Origin: Plantago major
Taxonomy: Eukaryota; Streptophyta; Magnoliopsida; Lamiales; Plantaginaceae
Direction: 5' to 3'
Assembly: GCA_026545765.1 (NCBI GenBank)
Contig: JAIFAC010000141.1
Coordinates: 62,001-126,000, forward strand
DNA length: 64,000 nt
Positions 23,456-33,779 of the stretch are shown here, piece after piece (the stretch's first letter is position 1; the number at the start of each line of letters is the position of its first letter). Below the pieces are notes generated by a model. That model was not told where the DNA came from. It worked only from the letters and a program-made list of their open reading frames with translations, and ran no database searches. The translations under genes and the position numbers were made by a program.

Positions 23456-23535
23456 CTGTAACAAAGAATTTCTATAAATAACAAGATGTTCAAGCATAAA
23501 ATTTGCACAAGATAAGAGTTAAACCATTCAACTAC
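23456..23535 (-). other. Intron 1 of the extra gene (element X)
   Basis: 80 bp, donor CAG|gtagttgaat, acceptor tttgttacag. An alternative acceptor (gttag) lies 9 bases further on and gives a more open downstream frame, so the acceptor is uncertain. Confidence 0.65.
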
Positions 23536-24029
23536 CTGATCCATGTCAGGCTGATTGGTCTCTGAAACTTGTGACCTTTCTATACATTGGTCTTCTTGTT
23601 CCAGTATTTCTTCTTTGTTGGAAGTTTCAGGTACTTCACACCTTTCCTGAGTATGCAACTCAGTTGCCTCGCGTGGTTGATCATTCTGAGTAGATGTCTC
23701 AGTTTGATCCCTCTCATTGAGTTGGGGAAGCTGCTCTTTTGCAGGATTTTCTTGATCTTGCATTCTTTGGTAATTCAAAATGGAGTTCATTTACCATTTC
23801 ATCAACCACTTGTGGTTGTTGTGGTTGTTGTGGTTGTCTGGAAGCAAAGGATTGGTCAGTAGAATGTTCTTCCAGATTTTTAAATGTGGCATTTTCATCA
23901 GCATCTGCCAGTACTAAATTACCACGGTGGCTTAATTTCATCAATGAACACAGATAATGGTCTAGCAGAGATGTCTGAACAAAAGCTTTTGTCGATAAAA
24001 ACAGCCACAAGCATAGCTTCTTGAGACCT

Positions 24030-25087
24030 AACGACCGGACGAGATATATGCGAACAAAAGCAGCAGCAACTTAGAAGAAGAAGACAACACTGCTTTACTA
24101 TACATAGATATCAATAGTTTGAATTTGAGCCTAACGGATACTATTCAAATGGCACTCAAATTCATCTATAAATATCAACACTTAGACTGCTTGAGAAGAT
24201 ACACACGACGCTGAAACACCGAACTTACTGAACATCTTACTCTCTCAAAGCAAATTACTTATCCTCAAAGCTTTCTGTTGCGACCAAAGCTTTTGATCTT
24301 GAGTAACACTAAAGTTCTAAGTGTCCTGATCCTAAACAAGCATAGCTATACGTGAAAGAGTTGAAGCGAAGATCAAGTATAAGATTCATTCTCTTGAACA
24401 CTTATCTAAGACTTGGGTCGATAAAAGGACAAAATACCATACATTGAAAAGTGTATTAAGTATACTTGATTCACGAGCTATCTGAATAAGCTGAATAAGT
24501 TATTAAAGAAGCTCATCGACTCAAGCGAAACCAACACCATAGCGGCGTGGATGCAGGAAGTACTTAGTTTGAAAAATCAAGGAATAACTCCAAGGTTCTA
24601 GGGTATAGGAAGTACTTGATTTGGGAAACTAGGAATAACTCGAGGTTATTGAGTATAGGAAGTACTTAGCTTGGGAAGCTAGGGCATAACTTCAAGGTTT
24701 ACGATGCAGGAAGTACTTGGTGAAAGCGGGGAACAACTCGAGGGGACATTTGGTTGGGAACCATTTGTTTAAAGGAATCTTAGAATAGGATTTTGTAAGG
24801 AGAACTCGATTATCTATTCTAGTGAATTCTAGGTCTGGAAGACGAAGTGGATTAGTTGGAGGATTCATACCTCCGGATACCACTATACTTAACGTGTTAT
24901 TTACCTTTACGTATTTACATTTCAACAACACACACACACTTTAAGCATTTACGCACTTATCTATCTTAAGTCTTCCGCTCGATTCTAAGTATTAGATATC
25001 TACTCGGATATCGAAATAGTTTTATCGACAAAAGTTTTAAAGACTATTCACCCCCAGGTCTTTTACTTTTGCGTTTCTGGACCAACA
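24030..25087 (+). repeat. Element C 5' LTR, 5'-truncated
   Basis: About 1058 bp corresponding to the last two thirds of the B LTR (3694-4766). It keeps the TATA box at 24167, four tandem repeat units at about 24553-24725, and the end GGACCAACA. The start near 24030 abuts element X in opposite orientation; the boundary is good to about 20 bases. Confidence 0.88.
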
Positions 25088-25089
25088 AG

Positions 25090-25100
25090 TGGTATCGGGC
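25090..25100 (+). other. Primer-binding site, altered (element C)
   Basis: TGGTATCGGGC where the intact site is TGGTATCAGAGC. The change falls on the CAG. Confidence 0.85.
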
Positions 25101-25197
25101 GGGAGGTTCACAAGCCTTACTTGAACCTAGATCCCAGATAGGTGAAGGAACTTTGTCCATTTTGAGGACTATTTAATTTGTGTGTTAAGTGTGCGGT

Positions 25198-27595
25198 ATG
25201 TCTACGAGTGATGCACCGTTCTCGAACCGGAGAACTACGAGAAATGGAAAAATAACATGATGCTCCACCTTGAAGCCATAAGTGGCGAAATGATCGAAGT
25301 GATAAAGAATGGCCCGATAGTCATTCAACTCGAACAAGTCATGGAGGTTTCTAATGGTAGAGACAAAGATCAGCGAAGGATCTTCCTGGCGATCGTCGAC
25401 AAGTGGAGATCTACTAGTCGAGTTATTCTGAACGAAGCCCGGAGAACTACGGACATCGGAAGATGCGAGAGAAATCGTCTGGATGGTCAAGCTCGTAATA
25501 TCATCACCGGATCGACACGAGCACATACGATTAAAGCGTGGGGTGCTAAAGCAGCGAGATTGCACAGCGGTGATTGAAGAAATACATGCGGGCCCAGAAA
25601 ACCAAAGAAAACAAGTTGAAGTTCTCAAGTTGAAATTTTAAAATTTCAAGCAAGGACCTTGAAACTCTGGAAGAACTTGATTTGATTTACCACTCTCATA
25701 GTGATATGGCGACGCAGGAAAGCAGATACTCGGTCGAGAAAGATTAAGACTATTGTCGAAGTCTTAACCACAATGGGGAGCATACTAAATTCTTTATTTT
25801 AACCAAGGAATGCCAAATATCACTCCAGTGGATTATGAGACAACACAAAAAGAACAAACAACTGAAAAGTTGCAGAATATTGCTCTAGTTGCTCAAGGAA
25901 CTTCTGAAAAGAAGAAAAGCAAGGAAGAGACTAAGGATGCTCTTGCTACAAAGCAAATGAGCAAATATGTCAGTCGAGAAATTGAGAGAAGAAAAGCGAA
26001 GAGAATGCGAAAAAGCATCTGAACTCGAACTATCACGGTACAAAAATATGCAAAGCTTCATTTGAACAAGCCATTTCGAGAAAGCATCATGTCTTGAGGC
26101 GAAGTGGAAGCGATATATGTTTCTATTATGGAAACCTGGCCACTTCAAGAAGGATTGTCACGCCCTCAACAAACTAAGGGCGGTGACAAGAAAGATAGAA
26201 GAATCTTGAAGAAGCGAGCTTTGTTAACTGAAGAAAGAAAGAAAATCCAAATTCAACTGGATGCTCTAGATATTGAGACAGACTCTGAAGATGGTTCAGA
26301 TGACTCAACTTTACAATCACCAGAATTATGTGGAGTTACTCACGATGTAATCGACTTCGACCTCAAGAAAAATGAAATGTGTGGAGTTGCTGAGATTGAC
26401 GGTCCAGACATCTCTAACATTGAAAACTGTCTTATGGCTGATGAGGTAACACATACTTCTTATACTTATGAAAGTGATGAAGAAGAAATAAAAGATCTAG
26501 AAAATCTCAGGAAAGAACTTGACATCTATGGAAGAGAATTTCTAATGATCCGAGCTAGAGCCGAAATTCTTGAAGAAGAGAAGAATTCTCTTGCAAAGGA
26601 AAATTCTCAATTAGTTAAGGTATCTGAGAAAAAGGATGCTGAAAATGCATTTCTCAAAGCTCAGATATCTGAGACTGAAAAGTCACATAAAGAAGCAATG
26701 GCTGAATTACGAAAGAAATATGAAGATCTTCTTTAAAGAACAAGGAACTCGGGAAGAAGAATTATCTTTTCAATCTTATGCAAAGCTAGTGACACTCTTC
26801 TTGAAGTACAATCTTACTTAAGAGATCCTTGAGAAAAAGAAAGGACTTGGTGAATACAGAATGATTGTTTTATTACTCGAATAAGAGTAAGGAAAGAAGA
26901 ACATTTGTAAGTACTCGGAAGGCGGTTCCCATGCAATCTATAGTATCGGTGAGAAGACAAAGATTGTTGACAAAGGAAAGCGATTCGACTAAACCTTTGT
27001 GGGAAAAATAGGTCAAAAACAAAGCGATGGGCACGTCTACGAAAAGAAACACAACGAAAAGTGTAAACACCAGTGCTATGTCTCTCAAAAGGGTAGAATT
27101 GCGAGGTGGCAAATTCTCCCATGTCACTTTTACGGAAAGAAATTGGACCGACGAGACTAGCAAAGGCTGAGAAAAGATCTCGAGATAGATCTAAGTGCTC
27201 GAAGCGGTATTGACTATAAAGGCATCGAAGCGACTTGCTCATGAATACAAGCGAGGCAAAGCGATGGTGAAAGCTAAATTGCTCAAAGCAATTATCGAAG
27301 TGTAAGTTGAATCAATCCTTTGAAAATCCGAATTCGGGCTAGAAGAAATCAGCGAAAAGCTAAGTTCTTTGAAAAGCAAACTCGAAACTGACAGTGTCTG
27401 AAAGCACCATATGGAGCACCTAGGAACACACCAAGGAAAATAATTCTTACTAATGATAATATTCATTCAAATAGAATTCCTCCTTATGTTCTATCGAGAC
27501 AAAGAATATTTCAAGAAATTCATTCAAAAATGGATTCCTCTTGGAAGATCTTTTAATCTGACGGTTCCATCAAAGATATGAGAACCTAATCTCCT
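25198..27595 (+). pseudogene. gag: Element C: gag
   Basis: It begins at ATG 25198. The N-terminal gag domain and core occupy 25257-25700, with the NGPIVIQ motif and an NRLDGQARNIITGS segment. A basic segment with QNIALVAQGTSEKKKSKEE is at 25810-26022. The zinc knuckle near 26118-26160 has Tyr for the second Cys and is frameshifted. The best part is a continuous frame from 26104 to 26736 holding the acidic segment (DIETDSEDGSDDS) and a long Glu/Lys/Leu coiled coil. This stretch retains its CTG and CAG trinucleotides, and it is one of the few long open gag stretches in the window. The tail (26740-27595) is broken. Confidence 0.85.
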
Positions 27596-27599
27596 ATTT

Positions 27600-30500
27600 T
27601 ACATTGTTGTGCGAATGCTTCACGGACTAAAGCACAATGGCTATTTGATAGTGGATCACGGAAAGCACATGACGGAAACAAAGCAAATCTGGTGATTACA
27701 AAGTTTGCAACGGGACCGGATATCAGTTGCTAGAGGAGAATTAAATCCCTCTACGGGATTTGTAGCGTCAAATTAGAACATTAACAATCAGCGTATTACA
27801 TGTTAAGGATTTGAAATATAATCTATTTAGCATGAGCAGGTTTGCGAGACGAGGTTTTACTATAAAATTCAAAGCAAAATCTGCAAACTAATTGACAATG
27901 AGTCAGCGAGCGGTCTTAGTTGGTTGGCGGAAAGGCAATCTTTATGTTGCGATTGTGCATACAACCTGTTGAAGAATGTCTCATGGTGAAATCGATTTGG
28001 TCACCTGAGAAAACCTTGGTTATGGCACAAAGAATGAGTCACTTGAACTTCAAAACTCTGAGCAGACTTGCGAAAGAGTTAGTGGTTGGCCTTCGAACAT
28101 CTTTGAAAGGATGGTATACATTACTTTGTCGGATGGGAAACAATCTAAGATCTCTTTCAAGTCAAAATCGAGACACTCTAGTGTTAGACCTTTGCAACTT
28201 TTACATGGATCTTTTGAATCATCGTAACTAGTTATGCGAGGAAAGAAGTATGAGTGCAGTTGTTGTAGATGACTTCTCAAGATTCACTTGGGTTGTCTTT
28301 ACGAAACCTGAATCGATGCGAGGTGGAGATACCAAACTTCTTTGAAAAAGCTTGAAATCATGAAAAATGACAAGGTATCTGCAATCAGAGCAGACCGTGT
28401 CTTGAGTTTGTCGACCCGATTACATAAAGGAGTTTTGTACTGCAAGGTATACAACACCAACTTTCCTCTGTAAGAACACCTCAACAAAATGGTGTTGCGA
28501 GAGGAAAAGCAGAACCTTAAAGAAGCTGCAAGGAAGATGCTAGGCACCTTTGAAATAAGTGAAATTTATTGGGTTGAAGCTGTAAACACAGCTTGCTACA
28601 CTCAGAACAGATGCTTGATAAACAAACACCATGACAAGACCCCTTATGAAATCTTGGTTGGTAGACCCCCTAATATCAAACATCTGAGAGTATTTGGATG
28701 TAAATGTTTTGTTCTAAACAATGGGAAAGATTATCTGAGAACATTTCAACCAAAGGCAGATGAAGGTGTATTCCTTGGTTATTCCACGAATAGCAAAGCC
28801 TACAGAATTTACAACAAAAGAACAAAGAAAATTGAAGAATCAGTTCATGTTGTATTCTATGAAGGAAGTAAGAAAACACTCCCTAATGATGAAATCTCAG
28901 AAAGGTTCAAAGAACTAATCTTTGAGGATTACGAAGAAGAATCCTCAGAAAGGAAAAACATCATTATGGAAAGTGACGAAGAATCTGACGTAGAAAAGCT
29001 TGATATGCCTAGTAACAACAAGATGACTCACAGACATGATGAGGAATTTCCTATAAGTTTTCCAGAAATGGAACAGGTTACTAAGAACCTTCATCATGAA
29101 GAGGTATCTGAAAATGAAACTGCTGAAATGCAAGTTCCAGATATCTCTAACACTGAAAAAGTGTCAGATATCCATGACATTTCCCATGTCGAGATATCTG
29201 AATCTTGAAAAAGTATCAAATCATAATCTTAGTGATTCACATTCAAATCACTTGGATATTGATCCTACTAGTACTAAACCTATGATGAGATGGATCAAAG
29301 ATCATCCTGCAAAGGATGTAATTGGACCAATTAATCAAGGTGTTAGGACTAGGAGAGCAATAGCTGAAAATGCTAATTCTCTCTTTGGATGTTTTATCTC
29401 AAATATTGAACCTAAAAATATAGAAGAAGCATTAGGAGACCAAGGCGGATCTACGCAATGCAAGAAGAGTTGGATCAATTTGAGAGAAACAAAGTCTGGA
29501 AACTAGTTCCATTTGTAGAAGGAATATCTGTGATTGGAACTAAATGGGTTTTCAGAAACAAGATGAATGAATCTGGTGAAATAACCAGAAACAAAGCAAG
29601 ATTGGTTGCGAGGATTTACCAGGTGAAGGCTTAGATTTTGATGAGTCATATGCAGTTGCAGTTGGATGCAATAAGACTCTTTCTAGCCTAACGACTCATA
29701 AAGATTTTAAAGTTTATCAGATGGATCTCAAAAGTGCATTCTTGAATGGTGAACTTGCAGAAGAAGTTTATGTTGAGCAGCCACCTGGCTTTGAAGTTTC
29801 CTCAGAAAGTAGAATGGTCTATAAACTACAGAAAGCTCTGTATGGGTAAGCAGGCTCGAGCATGGTATGACACTTTGGCCAAATACCTTACGGAAAGTGG
29901 TTTCAAGAAAGGTGAAGTTGATAAAACTTTATTTACCTTAAATCATGACGGGAAACTACTCTTAGTTCAAGTATATGTTGATGACATCATATTTTGATCT
30001 AAGGACAAGCAACTTTGTAATGACTTTGCAAATCTCATGAAAAGCAAGTTTGAGATGAGCATGATGGGAGAAATGAATTATTTTCTAGGATTGCAAGTCA
30101 AGCAACTCAATGATGGAATATTCATTAGTCAAACAAAGTATCTGAAAGATATGCTCACAAAATTCAATCAAGCCTTACGAAAAGAATGCTAAGATACCTA
30201 TGAGCATTGGAACCAAAATGACCTATCTTGAATCGAGATAAGTGTGGAAGAACATAAGTATAGGAAATTGATAGGTTCACTACTTTACCTCCTTTGAAGT
30301 AGACACGATATTCAATCGCCGTTGGAGTGTGTGCTAGATTTGAGACAAATCCGATGCAAACACACTACAACGTTGCTATAAAATATTAAGGTATGTAAAA
30401 GGTACGATAGATGTAGGATTGTGGTATCCTAAAGAAAGCTGATTGAGTTTAGTGGGTACTCGGGGCGCGATTTTCTTTGGATCAACGCTTGATAGGAAAA

Positions 30501-30917
30501 GCACCTCGGGAACTTGTCGGTTTACGGGCACTAGACTTATCTCGTGGTTTAGCGAAGCAAAACTCAATTGCAACTTCTACGGAATTTGAATATATTGCTG
30601 CTGGTTGTTGTGCAACACAAATTCTGTGGATACAACAACAACTTAAAGACTATGGACTCGATGAAAAGAAAACTCCCATTTTCTGTGACAAGACAAGTGC
30701 TATTGCGATTACACAGAATTCTAAATTTCATGCCAGAACAAAGCATATTGATGTTAGACATCACTTCATCAGAGACCATGTTGAAAAAGGCAATATAGAG
30801 ATACTCAAGATTGGCATTGCAGACCAACTTGCAGATATCTTCACTAAGCCACTACAAGAAAGTAGATTCTTAGCCTTAAGACATAGTCTTGGACTAATGG
30901 AACTACCAATGAACTGA
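27600..30917 (+). pseudogene. pol: Element C: pol
   Basis: The protease WLFDSG motif is near 27638-27655. The pre-integrase block is at about 27960-28110 and the integrase core at about 28240-28620. The frame is open from 28489 to 29208 across the integrase C-terminus and the SDIS-rich linker. RT blocks are at 29460-30180, with VYVDDIIF followed immediately by TGA (29995-29997) where other copies have GGA. RNase H at 30477-30917 is open to the authentic stop after LMELPMN, with TSAIAIT, RTKHIDVRHHF and IFTKPL motifs. The pol stop at 30915-30917 defines the normal C-terminus for the family. Confidence 0.92.
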
Positions 30918-31400
30918 AAGAGTTCAGAAATCTGGAACGGACATCCAGAGAAGAGGTATCTGGAACAGGTATCCAGAGAAGAGAAATGAGAAATCTGGAA
31001 CGGGTATCTAGAAGTCAAAAAGGCTAAAGAGCAAAAAGACAGCTTAAGATCTCTGAGACGGAAACTCAGATATCTAGTTCACTCAGTGAGGGGGAACACA
31101 AAAAGAGAATAGTACAACTGTCTGCAGTCAACTACTCTCTTGAAATTTGTATTATTTCTATCCTTGTGTAAAACTTGGACCAACAATTGAGTATGAGATA
31201 AACTCAGATACAAACAGTGTTCTTAGTCACACAGAATTGTGATTCAGATAGCAAATCGCCAAAATTCATTAAATGGGCACAATTACACTTGTTGATTGTG
31301 ATCATTGCTGAAGAAGCAATGGTGACCCTTGATGAAATTAAGCGTTTGATCTTAAGGGACGAAATTAATTCTCTGAAAATAGTGGACTGTTGAAATTCAG
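30918..31400 (+). other. Post-pol spacer (element C)
   Basis: Non-coding, homologous to 10655-11150 of element B, including gggcacaattac and gcaatggtgacccttgatgaa. It ends at gttgaaattcag, before the internal TATA box region. Confidence 0.8.
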
Positions 31401-31418
31401 TAGATATTTTAAAACTTT

Positions 31419-31458
31419 TGTTGGTCCTTGATCAAAATCTAAACAGATATTCCTAACA
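31419..31458 (-). repeat. 40-bp LTR scar with both LTR ends
   Basis: On the minus strand it begins TGTTAGGAATATCTGTTT, the start of the D LTR, and ends AAGGACCAACA, the end of an LTR, with almost everything between removed. The flanks (acttt on the left, tagtc on the right) show no clear duplication. Confidence 0.75.
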
Positions 31459-31504
31459 TAGTCTAAAGTAAGAAATAAAAAAAAAAACACAAGTCGAAAT
31501 CTAA

Positions 31505-33480
31505 CTACTGGCCGGGGGTGGCTGCTGCTCGAACCTGGACATGAAAGCCTGCATCTGTAACCGAAGACACTCGTTTTCCTCCCGTAGTGTTCTAGCTCGC
31601 CGCTCCATTTCCTCGGTGAGCCGTGCAACATGTTCTGAAACCTATGGCACTGACTCAAGGACACTGCTCATGTGAAACGATGTCTAGATTCTTTGGGATC
31701 TTTGAGTAGGTAGGAGTAGTCATCACAGGGCCGAAACTCCCCAATCCATATACTCGGCCTTTGTTGTCAATTGGGTTGACGGCTGAGAAGATGTTGTTTT
31801 GTTGTTCAATTGTCAGCTCCTCACCCGTTTCGGCCTACTGCCTCTCGATCTGAGCCTCCACCTCAGCCTAAAACCGTAAAATGCAGATATCATGAGTTAC
31901 AGTTTTTTCATAATAACTTGTACTACACAAATATGAACTTTAACCAAAATTAACGTACCACAATAGCCTCGGACTCATCGACCCATACATCGTTCTTGAC
32001 TTGGCTCTTTTGAAGTACTCGAAGGCGGTATTCTTCTCCCCTGAAGACACCTGAAGAACATATGAAACACAAAACACATTAAAGGTAAACATTTAGCTAG
32101 GAACTAATTAAAGGCAAACATTTAGCTAGGAACTCATTAAAGGTATAGAAATGAAACACAAAACACATGTACGAATAAGCACCAAATTAGATGTACATTT
32201 CTGATTTCACGTGATGCGTAAAACGACTTGCGACGTAGTGGTAAATGGCCACCTTTACCCTCGAGCAGCTCTGTCGATCAGTTCTCTACATTGCCCGCAA
32301 TCTGCTGGACATCAACTCGAGTCGATGAAGCCCAAAGCGCCTCCTCCTCATCACACCATGCGAGGCCTTTTGTTTTGTCATACATCCTTTTCATAGTGCA
32401 AACCATATCCTTGTATCGGTGACCAGGTGACTCGAAACAAGGCCATATCAGTGGAGCAACCTATTGGGAATGAAGTACTTTTCTACATTCCCAATTCAGA
32501 CAACATCAATTACATAACGTAAAGAGACATCAATTTAATAAGATAACACAACATAACATATTCAATGGTGACTAACATATCACCCAAGTTAACATACCAC
32601 TCACATATAGTGGCTAACATACCACTCACATTGTCCTAAAATTTACTAGCACAGTGGTGACTAACATATCACCCAAGTTCAGCAGCTAACATACTACTCA
32701 CATACAGTGGCTAACATACCACTCAAATTGTCCTAAAATATACTAACACAGTGGTGACTAACATATCACCCAAGTTAACATTCCACTCACATATAGTGGC
32801 TAACATACCACTCACATTGTCCTAAAATTTACTAACACGGTGGTGACTAACATATCACCCAAGTTCAGCGGCTAACATATCACCCAAGTTCAGCGGCTAA
32901 CATACCACTCACATTAAAACAACGAGTATAACAACAAATAAAGGAATGCCAGATTCAAACTTACCCGCAACTCATCAAAGTACTCGCCTCTCATCCGGTC
33001 CGAGATGCACGACCACTTCTCGCCCCCTCCCAGAACTCCTCTTAGTCGAAAGATGTCACCTAGTTTAGCGGCTGCATCTGAAGGCCATAACCTGTTTATC
33101 AATGTATAAGATAGAAGAAACAAATACTAATTAGTATAGTATAACAATGATGTGACATAAATTATCTTAAGGTATGTTCTATATATATAAAGGAATGCAT
33201 AATACTTACTTGTCTTTACCCAGTGGGAAACAGCACAGGCTTCCCGTTCCAATGAGCCCCGACCTCGAGCTTGGTGTAGGGACAATCATCATCCTATAAG
33301 TTCCTGAAGATCGAATTCGAGCCCCTGCTCAAACCAGGTGGCGTCTCGAAAGCTAATAATGGTAATTGCTCGACTAATCTGCTCCTCTGAGTCAGACCCC
33401 CCTCCTCGACTACCCCTAGCGGCGCATGGGGAGGGGCGGTGTATGTCGCCTATGTTGCGACATCTGCAAAACATGCAACA
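31505..33480 (-). pseudogene. Plant transposase (Ptta/En/Spm family) gene, several exons
   Basis: It reads on the minus strand. It probably begins near 33466 with MSQHRRHTPPLPMRR. The next exon, at about 32966-33093, has LWPSDAAAKLGDIFRL and MRGEYFDELR and ends at a gtaagtttg donor. The exon at about 32200-32460 has MYDKTKGLAWCDEEEALW. The last exon, at about 31505-31865, has NKGRVYGLGSFGP, the family hallmark, followed by a Leu/Arg coiled coil with LREENECLRLQMQAF. The family accompanies the TNP2 transposase in CACTA elements. Exons are recognisable but contain stops and shifts (for example a stop within 33405-33430), so it is likely decayed. Confidence 0.82.
32565..32912. repeat. Minisatellite, about 89-97 bp x 4, in a probable intron of the CACTA gene
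   Basis: Units begin gtggtgactaacatatcaccc near 32565, 32654, 32751 and 32840. Each unit contains smaller internal repeats of ctaacataccactcac. The array lies between recognisable exons of the Ptta-type gene, so it is probably intronic. Confidence 0.85.
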
Positions 33481-33779
33481 AATCTGAGGAAAATGTGTTA
33501 GTATATACCTACATACATTTTGAAATACATTTTGAAAAGCATGTAAATCACAAATACTTGATATTATCAACAACTAACTAGTTATATACATAATCTACCC
33601 TTCTCACATACCACATGCGTCCTGGTATGCGTCTACATCTTTGGTCCTCGTGCGGATCTATCAAATCATCACGAGCACATGCTGGAGTTTTTGCTTGTTC
33701 ATCGACAACCTCTTCTTGATGCGAGTTGGTAATTAAGTGCGTCTTTCTCAGCGTACTCAACTTTGGAAGCGAGCGCGTA
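33481..33779. other. Gap between the two CACTA genes
   Basis: AT-rich sequence with no convincing gene. It may contain the end of the upstream transposase gene and the 5' region of the Ptta-type gene. Confidence 0.5.

Larger units (their letters stand above)
20005..24010 (-). pseudogene. Element X: extra gene, exons from the Gln/Pro-rich region to the C-terminus
   Basis: Minus-strand copy of the same unknown gene as 11471-16888. The first recognisable part, at 23714-24010, includes DEMVNELHFELP and a QPQQPQQPQ stretch; the N-terminal block is missing. Five short GT-AG introns follow. One exon (23171-23272) is a clean 102-bp, 34-codon phase-0 exon containing PETNKVSEEQ. Downstream are the Glu-rich part (about 21640-22410), a Lys-rich part (about 20870-21130) and the conserved C-terminal domain (about 20005-20600). 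It ends near 20005 at the equivalent of the stop in B. Frames of the C-terminal half are broken. It is cut at 24010 by a head-to-head junction with element C. Confidence 0.75.
24030..31400 (+). mobile_element. Element C: copia/Sirevirus copy truncated at both ends
   Basis: It runs from within the LTR (first third missing) through PBS, gag and pol and stops in the spacer after pol, just short of where the extra-gene promoter would begin. The extra gene and 3' LTR are absent. No flanking duplication can be defined because both ends are broken. Confidence 0.9.

Noticed and set aside
31459-31470. CACTA terminal repeat at the left edge of the DNA transposon
   Set aside because: The edge reads tagtctaaag, not CACTA or TAGTG followed by a repeat, so the true end is missing.
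32565-32912. CRISPR-like array
   Set aside because: Plant DNA; the units are contiguous tandem repeats with no unique spacers.
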